NCBI GenBank assembly: GCA_008931825.1
Contig: QXVZ01006028.1
Location: forward strand, 26,346-90,345
Length of the DNA: 64,000 nucleotides
Reading direction: 5' to 3'
From: Phallusia fumigata
Lineage: Eukaryota > Chordata > Ascidiacea > Phlebobranchia > Ascidiidae
How positions within the stretch are numbered: position 1 is the stretch's first letter; each line of letters opens with the position of its first letter. The notes beneath the pieces were generated by a model. That model made no database searches, had not been told where the DNA came from, and was given only the letters and a program-made list of their open reading frames with translations. This document shows positions 30,147 through 44,100 of the stretch, piece after piece. The position numbers were made by a program, and so were the translations under genes.

Positions 30147-31620
30147 ATGGCCAAAAAATTCAAGTACATTAAAACCGCCGAAGAACGGGACGGTAAGAGC
30201 TTTCTTGCTTTTTGTGTAATTCTTCAACATATGAACTGATATATCCATAGGCTTAAATGTGCACACAGTAAGTGTGTTTTTTTCTCTGTTTTTCTGTAAG
30301 CTTATGTGTTTCTGGAAAGCTTTGTCTTTGCTTTGGCCTAGTTTAATCTCAATTGTTTCAGAGGTATTGTTGAGGCACATGATGAGATTAGCAGCACGGA
30401 ACTGTCCTGATTCCGAAATACAACGTCTTACAACGAAACTGAAGATTCCCACTGAAGAAGTGCAGCATATATTCCTCGACGAAAGTTTTACCAGAAAACA
30501 GCAGATGATGCAACTTTTTACTGTCTGGAGAAAATTGTGAGCATATATCCGGTGTTTCTAAAACCCTTTCAGTCCTCGGACTATTTTTGCTTCAGCATAA
30601 CGATTCGCGGACAAAATGGAAGTGAAAAATAGTTCACAATATTTAACAGTATGACAACAAACATACTATCACATGACACGAACTTGATCAGTAGCTTATT
30701 AAAAACATAACTGCCAGAGAACTTGTACATAGTAATAAATTACGCTCTGATGATGACAACAGCGATTGTCGAAACGTTTGCATTACAATGTATTCACTAC
30801 ACAGGGGCGTAGCCAAGGTGGAGCGAAAGGGGCCATGGCCTTTCCCAATTTTTTGAAATTGTGCATTGAGGTACGCTACTCCTGACGAAAATCGACAAGT
30901 TTCACGTTAAGTTAGATGACTTGGCCCCCCTAAAAATTTTGGGCTGGCTACGCTATTGTCACTACATACAAGTTCTTTGCGATTTATAGTTTTTCTTAAG
31001 ACTACAAACAATGCATCATTGCTGGAAGGTAGTGTAAATCATTATAGGGGGTCACCAGTCAGAAAAGGTTGAGAACCATTGAACTAGAAGGGATTCTGCG
31101 TAACAAGCGGGGATAAAAAATCGTGAGTGATGAAAATTTTGAAGTGGATGGCGATAAAAAAAATTTGTCGCGAGGTGGTCGGGGATTCACAAAACCTTTT
31201 ACTGACTTAAGCATATGTCATAAGGTTGGCTTAAACGAAGGGCAACCTTTCGCAGTCAACGATGAAAAAATAATGTTACTTTCGTTTGTGGTCATTTACA
31301 ATGACGTCACTTTGTTCTGATGTTATCAAAGTTTAAAGCTCGTGGTATCCGGCTTATACGGATTCTACAAAACTATTTCAAAACATCAGACCACCCAAAA
31401 CGTAAATTTTTACAAAGTATTTTAAAAGCTGAATAGAGTTGTTGTTGGTGTGACTAAAGGTGTTTTGCAAAAGCTACTTTTCCATTTTTACAGAAACGAA
31501 AGTATAACTGCGATTGAGGCTCAAGACAAACTTATGCACGCGATAGATTTGGTTGATTTTCGGAAAGTTCTTTACAAGATGCGAGCCATGAAGATTTATG
31601 CCAAAGCTCCCAAACTTTAA
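30147..31620 (+). CDS. Small death-domain-like protein, 115 aa, 3 exons
   Basis: Exons 30147-30192, 30362-30536 and 31494-31620 join in phase, from MAKKFKYIKTAEERD to IYAKAPKL. The body looks like one death-fold bundle: RLAARNCPDSEIQRLTTKL, then IPTEEVQHIF, MMQLFTVWRKL, and EAQDKLMHAIDLVDFRKVL. This follows the usual order of helices 2-6 (hydrophobic LA..L, short acidic helix, LL..W, A...L..I, ..I...L). There is no signal peptide or membrane segment, and no second domain, so if the fold is right it is a stand-alone adaptor or decoy. Assignment is by pattern only; a related helical fold is possible. AATAAA lies 30 bp after the stop. Confidence 0.8.
30700..30994. repeat. Foldback element interrupted by a nested transposon
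   Basis: Left arm AAAACATAACTGCCAGAGAA continues into CTTGTACATAGT. The reverse complement of the right arm reads AAAAACTATAAATCGCAAAG then AACTTGTATGTAGT. The core TGATGACAACAGCGATTGTC and GAAACGTTTGCATTACAATG are the family hallmarks. The element at 30802-30958 sits inside it. Confidence 0.8.
30802..30958. mobile_element. 157-bp non-autonomous DNA transposon with perfect 8-bp target duplication
   Basis: Ends CAGGGGCGTAGCCAAGG and GGCTGGCTACGCTATTG form inverted repeats around the core TAGCC/GGCTA. The flanking octamer TCACTACA is repeated exactly at 30794-30801 and 30959-30966. An 8-bp duplication fits the hAT superfamily. A fragment of the same family (CCCCCAAAATTTTTGGGCTT then AGCAACGCTATTGG) occurs near 40390-40425. 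Confidence 0.85.
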
Positions 31621-31649
31621 ATCCTTGTTGTACAAAAGAAAAAGTTGTA

Positions 31650-31655
31650 AATAAA
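31650..31655 (+). promoter_or_regulatory. Polyadenylation signal AATAAA of the death-domain-like gene
   Basis: AATAAA lies 30 bp after the TAA and is followed by T- and GT-rich sequence (GTTTTGTTAGGATTTTGTT), the usual arrangement. Confidence 0.6.
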
Positions 31656-32101
31656 GTTTTGTTAGGATTTTGTTATTATGCTCGTGTGTCACAAAAAAGT
31701 CATGTAATAAACCATTCACAGTTTTAGAACAATCTTTTGGGATTGTGCGTATGTTACTTTGTGTGGCTGTCAGTGCACCAAAAGTGGTTTTAAACATATG
31801 TCTAACATCGTGCTATTACAGTCCACATACGTATTCCCTTATTGTTGTACTTTGTATTTTGAGGTGACCGAAATATATAAGGATACTTTTTATGTTGTAT
31901 TAGTTAAAAGTAATATCTGTTCTAATCAGAAAATATTTAAACATTAAGTCAAACAGCGGAAACAATCTTTTAACGCTAAACAAGATTTGACTTCTTTCAA
32001 GACATATTGGTAACCAGTTAAATATTTGTACTGCTCGTTTTTACAAGATTGTATAAAATTTAACTCTACACAAACCAGCTTCACATGCGCATAAAAATAC
32101 A

Positions 32102-32107
32102 TTTATT
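32102..32107 (-). promoter_or_regulatory. Polyadenylation signal AATAAA (minus) of the coiled-coil gene
   Basis: The plus-strand TTTATT reads AATAAA on the minus strand, only 3 bp beyond the stop codon. This implies a very short 3' UTR unless another signal is used. The convergent upstream gene ends about 490 bp away. Confidence 0.5.
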
Positions 32108-32110
32108 GAT

Positions 32111-35100
32111 TTACACTTGGTGGCGCAACTCCGATTCATTGGCGCGTGATCTTCGCTGCCGCAAAGGCTCCTCCACTTGTTGGTTAAGATCCTGCAACGA
32201 AACCTGTTTTCCAGAAGACAGAGTCTTTCCAATTCCGTACAGACTCTTGGCTGTCATCATTTCTTGCTTGAGTCGCGTACTAGACCTAGAAACATCTTTT
32301 ATAGAAGACCTATGTCTGCGATTTGGGCCAGTTTTTGGTCTTTCTGTTCTAAAATGTTCTGTGCTGCCTTTATTTTGGCTGACGGACTGAGGGCGCGTCA
32401 TCGAGAGACTGACGTCACTGCTGCTTGGTGACGTATCGCATGGGCTGACGTGGTTCTTGCACATGTTAACTAGCTCGCGTGAACTGTAGGAAGGTATTTC
32501 GTCTTGGTTCTGATCTAGACCAAGAAAGGCCAAAGTTTTGCGACGTTGGCGAAGTTCCCTCTTGCCAAGGTTATCTGGTGTTGTGCAATCTGTAAAAATA
32601 TAGTATATTGTGGTTTACTGATATTTACAACTTCTCCGTTTAAGTTCCTTACTTTGGAAAACAATAAAGGCCAAGTCAAGAGTTCCCACGTGGGGGAATT
32701 ACCCAATAGGGGATTTTAAATGAATTTTAGAGTCTAAAAAGTGTATCAGATGTAAGAGCTTATTTTCTCTTCTTAATATACTGATATTAAATACTACTTA
32801 CGAACTAGGCTTTCTATGTGGTGGTATTTTAGCTTGGAATTCCCGGTTAAAGGTGTCCGTGGAATAAAAAAGGGAGAGAACCACTTAGTTGTCGTTAAAA
32901 CCAACAACCACGTCCTCCATTTGTTCAACTCGAAAGTGTGTTTCACAAACACAATTTGCAACAATTTTACTAAACATTTCTGTTTTCTTTTTTCTCTATA
33001 ACCAGGACTCCTTGTGACACATGTTCAGCTGTTAGTCTTGGAAAACTTTTCTTTTTTCATTGAAAAACATGTAATCTTGTTTACAGGGCTATTTTCGACT
33101 TTTTTTGTTTAATGGCATTGAAGGAGTTCTTTTTGCTTCCTATACCCAAGTTTCTCTGTAACACACCACAATGTTTCACGGGGCCAGGACCTTTGTACTA
33201 CTTACCTGGAGTGAAAGAGGACCTCCTCATAGCGTGTTGCAAATTCTTCCGTGCCGTGTTCAAGTCTTGACGGATGTCCATCTCCAAAGCTCTCGGTACG
33301 TCGCAGTAGACTTTCTTCATCATTTGTGACGAGCTTCGTCGTTGCATCGATGAGAGAGTCCTGCGACGCCTGCTAGATCTCACCATCGAATCGTCGCTGC
33401 ATGATGGAAACAAAATCTTGTATTTGTGAAATTGAATTGTGCAGGTAGTCCTGTGGTTCCCAACCCTTTTTCATTCCGTTAACTACTTTAACCGGCATTT
33501 AAAGCTGAAACCTTCCCCCCCCACCGGAAATTTAGTTTGTGAAAGGTTCATTTAAGTTAGAATATATGTAGAAAAGAAACTAAAAGCTTTTGCAATATAA
33601 AAACTTTTTAATCTGTATAATTTATCACTACAAATTTATTTTTAAAATAAATTCCCCCTGTTGGGGAATCACCCCGATTGAGAACCACTGCAACAATCCC
33701 TTCATGGCGCTGCACAGTGAACAAACAAGTTTATGTGTATGGGGTACAACATGAAACAGTTGTAGACAGATGTATAAGGTCATAAATCAGAAAAAAACTA
33801 CGTTCATGAATCCACGGTTTGGACCAAACAAAATAAATGTATGACGTCAAAGCTTGGACCAACTAGAAATTTTATGTGACGTCATAACTAACGAAAGTGC
33901 GTTTTATGTGTATTAACCGTTATTAAATAGTTGTGATTTGGGGTACGCAAAAAAAGACAATTTCACCCAACATGTATTTCCCTAAAGGACATTGCCTTTA
34001 GTCTAAAAAAGACTTTACCGTAACCACTGCTTGCATTCGCTCTCAGGGGCTGTGCTGCATTTGGCCTTGACCGGGTCGCTGCTGTTTGTCGAAAAACGCC
34101 TCGCAAAGAATTTGGGGCTAAAATCAGCGTTTTCCGGAACTTTTGGCAAAATCTGGACGTTGCACAGCGGCACCGGGTGGTCGGTGTTTTGCTCGTCGAT
34201 GTCGTCACTCTCGGCGCTAGGGAGTTCTTGACTTTGTGTGCTGGTGGGTTCAGCTTGGGAATCGCTGCTTGTTGTTGTATTGGAGCGTTCTAAACATCAC
34301 CATACTTACAACATGTAACCGAACATAAATCTATACTAGCACAATGTTAGAGCAAACAGAACAACATATGTTTAATGTAATAGTTGGCTCCTAATTGTGG
34401 TTACAACAACTTCAATCGTAATTTCAAAAAAACAAGTGTGTATAGATTTATACCTTATTTCAAAAATGAATAACAGCCACCTAATCGTTTGGAAAGATAT
34501 GTAGACACAAGCGTAGGTTTACAAATACAGACGTGGACATGAAAATTAGTCAGAGAACTTGTATACAACTAATACATTTTATTGGCAAAGTTTCAACAAC
34601 CGCTGTGGTCATCAGCAGTCCATGGGCTGAACTAATTTATTACAGACCTGTCCATGCAGTTGAAACCCGAGAGACCGGTGGTGGCTTCGTCACAAGCATT
34701 ATTGATCTCGTGTTCACTGACATTGCTTTACTTAGATCTGCAAGAGATAGAAACTGCTTGTAATAATTCCTTTTATTTATGTTGTACCAGTTTGCAGCGT
34801 TTACGTTACTAAACTTGTTTTTAATTTAAAGTTGAATCTAGGCTTGTCTTAAGGTACGTTTTCGCCGGTTCAGACCAGATTGCACCATCAGATGTAACAC
34901 ATCATCGCATGCATATTAGCTGCTACTGCCAGGCATTGTATAAACTGAATTGTGAAGGCTCTTCTGGCAAATGTATTTTTGCGTACCGACGTATCGACGT
35001 CCTATTCTGGATATCTTCTTCAACTAACTACCCATTGGTTTTTAACAGGGAAGGAATTCCTTTTATGAGTTAATGGGAGGAATTTCCACTTTATAATTAA

Positions 35101-38100
35101 GAAATTCATGGTAAGTGTAATACTTCTATTAAGGTAGACCAGTGGTTCCAAACCTTTTAATATTACTTTGTGTCACTTCTTGTCTAGTAGGGGAGGAATG
35201 AAAAGTAAAGAAGGTAATGAATAAAAAAATGGTTGGGAACCACTGATCTACTCTAACCACTGTGAGGAGGACGACCTGAATAGGAAAGGAAAACGTCGAG
35301 GCACAAAAATACTTGCCAAAAGAGCCGCCATAAGTTTATCAAACTCGTACATTATGTATCACCGCAACCCAGGTCGACAAATACATAAAGAAAAGTGTTC
35401 AAATCCAGCTACCATGGACTGTATCTTGTTCATCCAGTTCTCCATCTTCCTCATCAGCAGCAGGAGTTTCCTTGGATATCTGCTCCGCCGGGATCGTTCT
35501 AATGGATGAGGATTGCGAGAGGGCGCTGTTGCTAGGAGGAACAGGGTCCTCCTCTTTACTTGATGGTGGTCGTTTTGCGTCCACTTCCAAAGCACCTAGT
35601 GGAAGAGAATGGTGTCTATCTTTTCAGGGTTTGTTGCATTGGATTCTATTGTAAACTGTTTTATTGAAGATTACTTTGTGATAAAACGTCGGGCCAATGC
35701 CAAGATTTATAGAACGCCCGAAATGCCTCAAAGAAAAAGTGTTTGGCCGTATTTTGGTCCTTTGACCAAAGAAAACCAAATAAACACTAAATATTAAATC
35801 CCAAATACCAGAGTTTAAAACCATCGCAAAAAACAGCCGTTTTCTACATTTCTCCTAAAATACTTTTTCAACCTTCAGCAATCAGTGTATTTCTTAAACC
35901 CCTTTGTAGCTCACCTTTCTTTTTAAGCGCAATCACAGCAAATCCAACCTGTCGGAAAATGGCCACAACCTGATTCCGACATTGCTGCACGGCGGAGTCA
36001 AACTCGCTCTTTGACTCTTTGTTCTCAGTTATGAACTGCTTCTTGCGCTGGATATGCCAGAAACAAGCCTGCAGACCCGCTGAAAAATCACCATGTTTGT
36101 TTAAAAGGTTGAAGCAAATGAAAATAGTAAATATCTAAAGCAGTTGATTTTCAAAAGTTAAAACACAACTTCTACGTTTGTTGCCCCTGAAAAGGGCGCG
36201 TGATTCCTAAGGGGGTTTGAAATTTCAGGTTAAAACGAAACAGACTAGAAACGACAGGTTGCGCTGAGATTTGAACCCGCCACCACAGCCGTTTTAGTGC
36301 GGATTAACTGATCTAAGCCGGTTCTGTATGTTCAGTTCACCGATACTCACACTGTTAAACTTAAATCTATTGAGTCTGTCTCATGCACTTAAAGTTTTAA
36401 CCCATAGCACAATACCTGATTTGGGCGTGTTTTGACATTCAATGACATCTTTTCCAACCTTGTCAAGAACAATTTGATAACTGCAAAATGAAAAACGACT
36501 TTTTCTATCAAGTACCAAGATACCTTGAATACCGTTTCCTACGTGACTAATTTAATTTTAAACTCACATATTAACAAGTTTTACTAACTTTGTATACTGT
36601 ACGTAGCGCCGAACAAGCGCGACCCATCGCATTATGACGTAGGCGTTCCAGTGCCTTGTCACGTGGTTTATCCTGCTGAGGAGTCCCCGATCAATAAACT
36701 TCCTCTTCGATTGGGATGCTGACTCTTCGATCTGCCTCAGTGTCTTCACGTATCTCTCTGTGCCCGTAGTGCTTCTTGGAACTTGCTGCGAAATTTTTGG
36801 ATTATTGTGAATGAGAATTCAGATTGGAGCAAAAAAAGTAAAGGTATTGTCGGCGAAAAGATCTAGTGTTTGTATCATAGTAATTTGAGCAGTGCAATGT
36901 AGAAATGACATTGCTTTTACAGAACTACTATTTTCAATTCAAACCTAATTTTTACACATGTATCTTAGTGCAGTGGTTTTCAAACATTTCGGGTTATTTG
37001 CATTATGCCCCCTCTCCCCCTTTAAAACTCACATGCAGGTCAATTTTTATATTTATCATGTCACAATGCAGCAGTGCGTGTTGGTACCACATCTGTCGAA
37101 CTCTAAGTTGCACAAAACGTACATTCTGAATATATCAGTTGTTATACGCGATACATGTTCGACTAAGTGAGATTGCAAACGTTTCACGATCCCCTAAAAA
37201 ACGCTTTACGAGCTCATAGAAAAAACACTGATTCAGATTATTACAGTTCGCCTTGCAAGTCAATCTAGCAGTCACGTGATATACTCTCCACCACTCACGT
37301 CCGAGCATGGTTGGTCGGTTGGCAGAGGTGCCACCTTCAAGTTTCGGTGATGGACAGCGAGTGTGCCTTCGCCGTATTTGGGTTGTACTCGAGACTTGTT
37401 TGCAATCAAAGCGTTTTCCAAGCGATATCGGTTCACCTTCTCCTTTTCCAGCTGCTCCTCGGTCTCCGCTAGACGGCGCTGTGGGCATTAAGAAAAAAGG
37501 GCGTTTGACCGAATGGCTGGGGCCGAAATACTAGTAAAATGGTCTGTTTTTGACTTGGCGTGTACTTTTCTTGTACATTTTTATGTGTAGAAACACGTAC
37601 ACTGCTTTTTCCTTCTTCGTTTATTCGCATTAAAAAAGGAGGGCTTAAGGTACTTGAAATACTTTGACTTAAACTCGTATTTCGTACTCGGGATCATTGC
37701 AGATGAAAAAATACAGTGTTTTGTGCAGTTACGTATTGTCTTTAAGTTCTAAGAAGCCTTATTACCCTATCTAGTGCAATTCATATTTAAGCGCTACCTT
37801 AACTATGGTTACCCAACCTACGTGGCCAGAATCATGCGATTTCATCCGTCTTAACAAGGCAGATCTTAAAGTCCGTGTTAAAACATGAAAAATTGACAAG
37901 GTTGATCGTGTAACGGTTTTTGGGTTGTTTGGATTTTTCCAAAATACGCTCCTAATCTTAATACACAAATCCTGCATTGACCTTAATCTTGCTGTGTTGA
38001 TCCCGTGCGTATTGAAGCATCACTTCCAGTGATTCTTTTGTAAGTGGTCTTCTATCTGTAGAATTACCAAGCAATCCTCCACGTTGACTCTTCTTCGCCA

Positions 38101-41100
38101 CCCCCTTTTCATATTCCTAAAATATTCAGTATGATCAAATTAAACTACAAGACGCATTATTAGTTGCGAAAATCTACAGTGATTTCACATAAGTACATGA
38201 ATTTCACATAAGTACATGAAAATGATAGAAACTTCTGTAGAAAGTTTCATGAAATGTGTTTAAACTTCTGTACCTTCAACTTTGCGGAGGCTTTGTTTTT
38301 TATTTTCAAAGCTTCAGAAAGTTGACATAGAATCTCGAAGTTTTCTTTCGCTGCTTTTTGTTGCTGATCTCTTAGCTAAGCATAAAGTAGTGTTTAAAAT
38401 CTTTGTTTAACGTCAAACGGATATCGCTTTTGTTTTTACAGCATAACTGCGGCATTGCACGCATCATTAAAAATTATTTAAAGTGTATAAAAGAACCCAT
38501 AACGTGAGTAACTATCTAAATTCCTTTAAAACTGTATGTAAAGTGTTGTACTAAAAGAGGCATTGAGTAAAATGTAAACAATTAAGTTTTTCACAATTTT
38601 AAAAGTATTTCATGGCAGTTGTTTCAGGTTAAATGTTTGTTGATTTTTAAATCCTAACTCAGACTGGTAACAAAATAAAAGATTAATATTCTTAAAGAGT
38701 TGGTGATTTTTATTAAATTGATCGGGATTTAGGGTTAGAAAAGTTGGATTTTGTTGCAACTTTTTTTGAGACCGATTTTTCTTCTGTTAATCCTCCGATT
38801 CGTAATTTCTCAATCTGCTGTGACCCCCTGAGCTAATTATTTTCATTGTTTTAAATTTTCCAATCTCAACCTTAACTTCACCTCATCCAATTCTGCTTTG
38901 TAGGTTTCCACTCTATTTTGCAGATCCTCAATAATTTGCGACTTTGCGGCCAAAACTTTCATATGCTGGACTGTCTCCTGCCCTATCTGGTCGTCGACAC
39001 TCCGCTTCAATTTGTTTTGAGCTAACTTCATAGTTTGAATGGCAAGCCTAATTGCTTCGATCATTGCTTCAAAGGCGCATTGAAATCTGAAAGTAAGACA
39101 ATTGATTCTATTCGAATAAGTTATTTGGGAAATCACTTCAAAGTTTGTAAATAACTCCAAACCTAGGTTGAACAGTTTTTGTTTTTATATTTGCCTTAAA
39201 TGTTGGTTATACAGTTTGTAATGAGGGGCATATACTTGTTTTCGCATAGAAACTAAGCACTGTATATTTGTCTGTTTTGATAAGATTGAATATAGGCAGG
39301 ATTTGCAGGATTGAATATAGGTGTACAATTCAGCCTTTTGTAATGCTTTTAAATTTCAAAGTTTAAACCATGCGGCAAACAAAAAAGCATATGCCTTCAT
39401 TAAATTAGAAACCAGTGTGTCTTGGCATGTTAATTTGTTTTTTGCCTGCAGCTAATACCATAGTGTTTGCCTGCAGCTGAAGCTAATGAAATATAGTACG
39501 TCAGGACCATGTCAGAATTAGGAAACTGGAGTGTAATTGTTGAAACACAATTTTTAACAACTTTGCTCAACACAACACGAAAACAACATTGAACAGCGTA
39601 GAATCTACAGCCTTACTGCTCGGAAATCTTCATAGCGCTGTCCACGAAGTCAATGGGGTTAGATGGAGCGTTGTATTTGTAAGCACTCTTGGCTTGTTTT
39701 GCCGCCGTCACCATGAGAGCCTTCTCCAGAGTTGACGATAAATCCGCTTTAAACCTAAAGTTAACAATGGGTAATCTCAAGGTCGTGGGTTTGATCCTCA
39801 CTCGGGGCACCAAACTAAGACCATATAGTTCCACCTATAGTCGCTAACTGCAAACGACATTTGGTTTAACTACAAATAAGGTTTGGTCCATCATTACGGT
39901 CTCATATCAAAACTTGACACACAAATTTACGAAGTAAAAACATAACTAATGTAGTGAACACATTATCGTTAACAGCGATTGTTGAAACGTTTTCATTAGA
40001 ATGTTTCTACTACCTACAAGCTCTCTGGCGGTTATGTTTTAAATTAAAGTTGGAATAATGATCGAGAAGCGGCGTTAAACATGGCTGACCTTACGACCAT
40101 TGCTTCAACTTTCAGATACTCCGCATACACCTTTCCTGTTCCTGATTTCAGTTTTTCTTCTTCTAAAAGCATTTTTACTTTGTGATGGCGCTCGGCTTCG
40201 TTCTGCATTTGTTCAAACCTGAAACAAATTTATCTCGATTAAACCGCTTGCTGTGTCGATTGCAAAAACATTTTTCGTTTTATCATACACCTGAAGAAAA
40301 TAGTAATGTGAGTATAAGTTTTAGTGCTTCACATTTAGTCGGTTCAAAAATGGGGTTGTACATTATAAATTTTACCCTTGGAAATATTCAGCCCCCCCAA
40401 AATTTTTGGGCTTAGCAACGCTATTGGTTCTTAACCGTTTTATTATCATTACCTCTGAAGAAAACCTGATGGATTTTATTTACTCACTTTCTAAAAACAA
40501 ATTACAGCTTGACGTCACAAAACATGTTAAGTGAAACAACAAACACACGAAATCTGTGTTCTGCAAAGAAAGTATTTTTGTGAACTAGAACACCTGGAAA
40601 ATGTAAAATTACCCCTATGGGGGTAATCACACCCAAACAGGTTAAGAACTACTGGTCAAGACAGTGGTGAACCGAAATTTAGAAATGATGCCAAATATTT
40701 TATGGGTTTTAGGGAGAAAAGATGTCGCATTTCAAATTAGAAACAACAGGGTGTAAACACAATAGGAGAAAAAAACATTTTTTTTTCAGGCAAAAAGTTA
40801 TCGGTAACTTGGTTAATTCGTTTGCCACAAGAGCACTTTATTTCGTCGTTCAACCTTAGCCCCCAAAGACAAGTTGTCCAACCGGGCCATTTTTTTCATA
40901 CAGAGCACAATAATACCCTTCTATCTAAGGTTCAACCACATGCTGCCACGTCACCTGTCTTCTTGATCCTCTAGTTCCTTGTTAAGTTCGTCGATTTCTG
41001 CCTGAAGTTCGTTTTTGTCTTTCTGGGTTTCCCGCAGTTCCGATAGCACCCGCTTATACTGAACAAAAAGTATTTTGGTCCCCATCCACAAACCCCCAGC

Positions 41101-44100
41101 CCAGACACAATAAGAAAATGTGTCGGGCATAATTATTTGTTTATAGTTACGCCGACTGACATTCACAAGGCCATTTCCTTTTCTCTTAATCTTTTAAATT
41201 TGCTTAATACTTCAGTTTTTCAAAAAAAAGATTAAATGTTTGAACAAACGTTTTGGGACTTTTAGTGTGTAAAATTTTATTTTTATTCTTTATCTACCAG
41301 TCTGTAAACAGTTTTGTAAACCTTCATTTCGTTTTGTAACCATTCCTGCATGGCCGAGTGGTTCCTACCAGATCGAATAAATAAGATGCAATGCCTCGAC
41401 AGCGTACTAACGAATGACACAGTGCATTTGGGCCTTGTCCTCTCACTGGAATAATTCATACAACAAAAGTCCAAAATCAGGCACATCCTATAATGAAACT
41501 CCCCGAAAAACTACCTCAACTGTTCAACGTTAACTGCATTCACCTCAGTAGTAGAGACAACGTTTACAGAGCGTCTGCGTTCCAGCAAAGCAGAAGAGAC
41601 GCTGAACCTCCTGTGATGAGGAGGCTGTTGCTGTTGCGGATGGAGGAGGCGAGAGGGAGGAGGAACAGATGGCGGCTCCGGGGATGCGTCGGAGGAAATA
41701 TTCGTTGAAGACATTGGCTCGATTGTCGGGATTTCAGCTGTTATTGTGATTGGTGGGGCGCGGTGGATTTCGTCATCATCCGTGACGTCAAGGAGCAATG
41801 GAAGCGCTACTGATGATCTACGTGGCGCAAAATTGTTGGTTTGTTTTGGGGTTTGAAACTTGGGACGCTTCAAGCCTTTAGGTAGTACGCTTTCGACCCC
41901 TGAATTAGTCCTAAAGATCCCAATGACGCGTTTAATTATCAGGTAAAACGTTATCTCTGACCGGTTCTAAATATGTATGTGTGCCTGGACAACCAAGAAA
42001 GGTTTTTTTGACTGAAAAATTGTGCTTCTAGGATCACCGATAAATACTTTTTTTAACCTACATCCCTTTCCTAAAAACATTTATTACCTTGAACGCTTCT
42101 CTAGAACTCTTGTACTGGACACTCGGATTAAACCTACACACACAGAAACTTTATATAGTTTCAGAAAAACAAACAACGAAATTACCCCTGAATTTCCCAT
42201 TCAGGATAAATAAATAGACGAAGTCTAAGTTTTCACAGGAAAAACGCGAGTCTGCACCATTTTAATCCTATTAAAAATCAAAACTTACTGCAACGAATGA
42301 ATGCATCGATATTTTTAGCTTAAATTTAAACCGACGTCGACATGCGTTTATATCCAACACACTATAATTACACAGCTGATAACCGTTTGATAATCTGTTT
42401 AGAAACTAAAATACCTAAAATCAAACCTTTTAACAATTACTGTTGCCATTATCAGTGCAAAATAATGAATACGTTTCAGTGAATACATATTGCAGTTGTT
42501 TGTTTTTATTAGAATATTTTTTAAATCTGTGTTTTCTGTTTCTAAAAGTGAAATAACAGCCAAACAACCATTCATTTCTCACCCCCAAGTGCTGTACGTG
42601 ACTCTATTCCAACCGACACATCGTCAGCACTTTCATCCGCAACACCTGTAGAAGAACCAGCACCACTTCTGCGGCGACGAACTGAGCTTCTGCGGACCGA
42701 CTGACGGCGAGTGGAATGACGTCGTTTCACCGAAACACGTCGCTTCAAAACATCACGTGGGTCATCGTCGTCCAGCCCAACGTCGGTGAGCTTCGCAACG
42801 AGTTCTTCTTTGGCCTTGAGCTCGTTGCGTGTCGCGTCGAGTTCCTTCTCGTAGGAGGTGATCGTGTCTTCTCTGCGTTCCAGCGTCTCTTCCAACTTGT
42901 CCGTGCGAACTTCAGTCGTCTGGAGGAGGAAAGAAACAGATAAATCGATGCGAAAGAAGTGGGCTTTGGTACACAAGTCATAGACTTGAAAATTAACTTA
43001 ATTAAAAACTGCCAGATCAGCTTGTACATGTAGTGAATACATTGTAGTACAAATGTTTCAACAATCAATGTTGCCAGTAGTTAGGGTGTTTTTACAGTTT
43101 GGTTTGTGTGTCCCTTTCTTTCTTCCTTGGTGGGCGAAACAACAACGGAATATGTTGGTGACGCCATCAGGCTGGCAGATTTATTTGATTTAATTTAAGG
43201 GTGTTGTATGTTTTCAAATTAATATTATTCTCTCTTTTGATGCAATTTCTTTACTCAGAGCAGAAAGATGGGAGATCCTTACTTATTTAAACGTTTCTGC
43301 CCTGCTAGTGCATAACTCGGCGAATGCATTTAAATCCACAAGTTTGATTTTCTATTTGCGCCACAGCTGTACAACACAAAAGAATTGAACGTTTTTTGTG
43401 TAATTTTTCAAGAAACATATTCAAGAATGATTGCCAGTCATTCGCGCTTTAGTACGAAATTACGCAATTCCTTCTAGTGGGGAATACCCCCTGCTTGGGA
43501 AGCCTTGACTTAAGTCAACCTTTTATCATAAGCTTGACAACCACTTATTCCAAAACTGCCAATGCCAAACTTACCCTTAATTTTATTTTCGTTTCCTCGA
43601 GATCATCCTCGAGTTTAGCTCTCGTCTCCTGTGCGCGGAAATGCGCTATCTTCTCCCTCTCCAGACTTCTTCCCGTCTCTCCGATCTCCTCCTCAAGCTC
43701 CTCGATCCTCTGCTTCTGCATCCGTGTCTTCAAGTTGAGAGCAGATATCTTCTCACGCACCTCGTCACTCATGGATCCTTGCTCCTCTACCGGACTCGGA
43801 GTTATTTGATGCGAATCCTCCATCTCAGCCAGTTGTTGAGAAAGATCCGCGATCTACCAAAAAATCTACCGGATAGTTAATGGAACTTTAATGGAAATGT
43901 TTCATTTTCTCGTTTTTCTTCCTTGTGTGCTGTATGTCGCGCTTTGAGAGCTAGTCACCCTGGCTTGAGTTGGCTGTCGAAATTTCAGCGAGCAAAATAC
44001 ATTTAGCGGAGAGCTTTCACAAGTTTATGTCTTGTCTTGTCAGGAAAAGTTTACATATAGAACAGAAAAAGGTTTGTGTGGTTATAAAACTTCGTTTGAG

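Noticed and set aside
31123-31320. 65-codon ORF in the death-domain-like gene intron 2
   Set aside because: No ATG at its start and no flanking acceptor that would join in phase with exons 2 and 3.
39611-39616. Stop codon after KISEQ in coiled-coil exon 12
   Set aside because: The sequence CA|GTAAGG is a donor whose phase matches the next exon at 39086.
42572-42582. Apparent stop codon after LGGEK in coiled-coil exon 8, suggesting a shorter protein
   Set aside because: A GTGAGA donor lies just before it, and using it joins in phase to the exon starting at 41875, so the stop is intronic.
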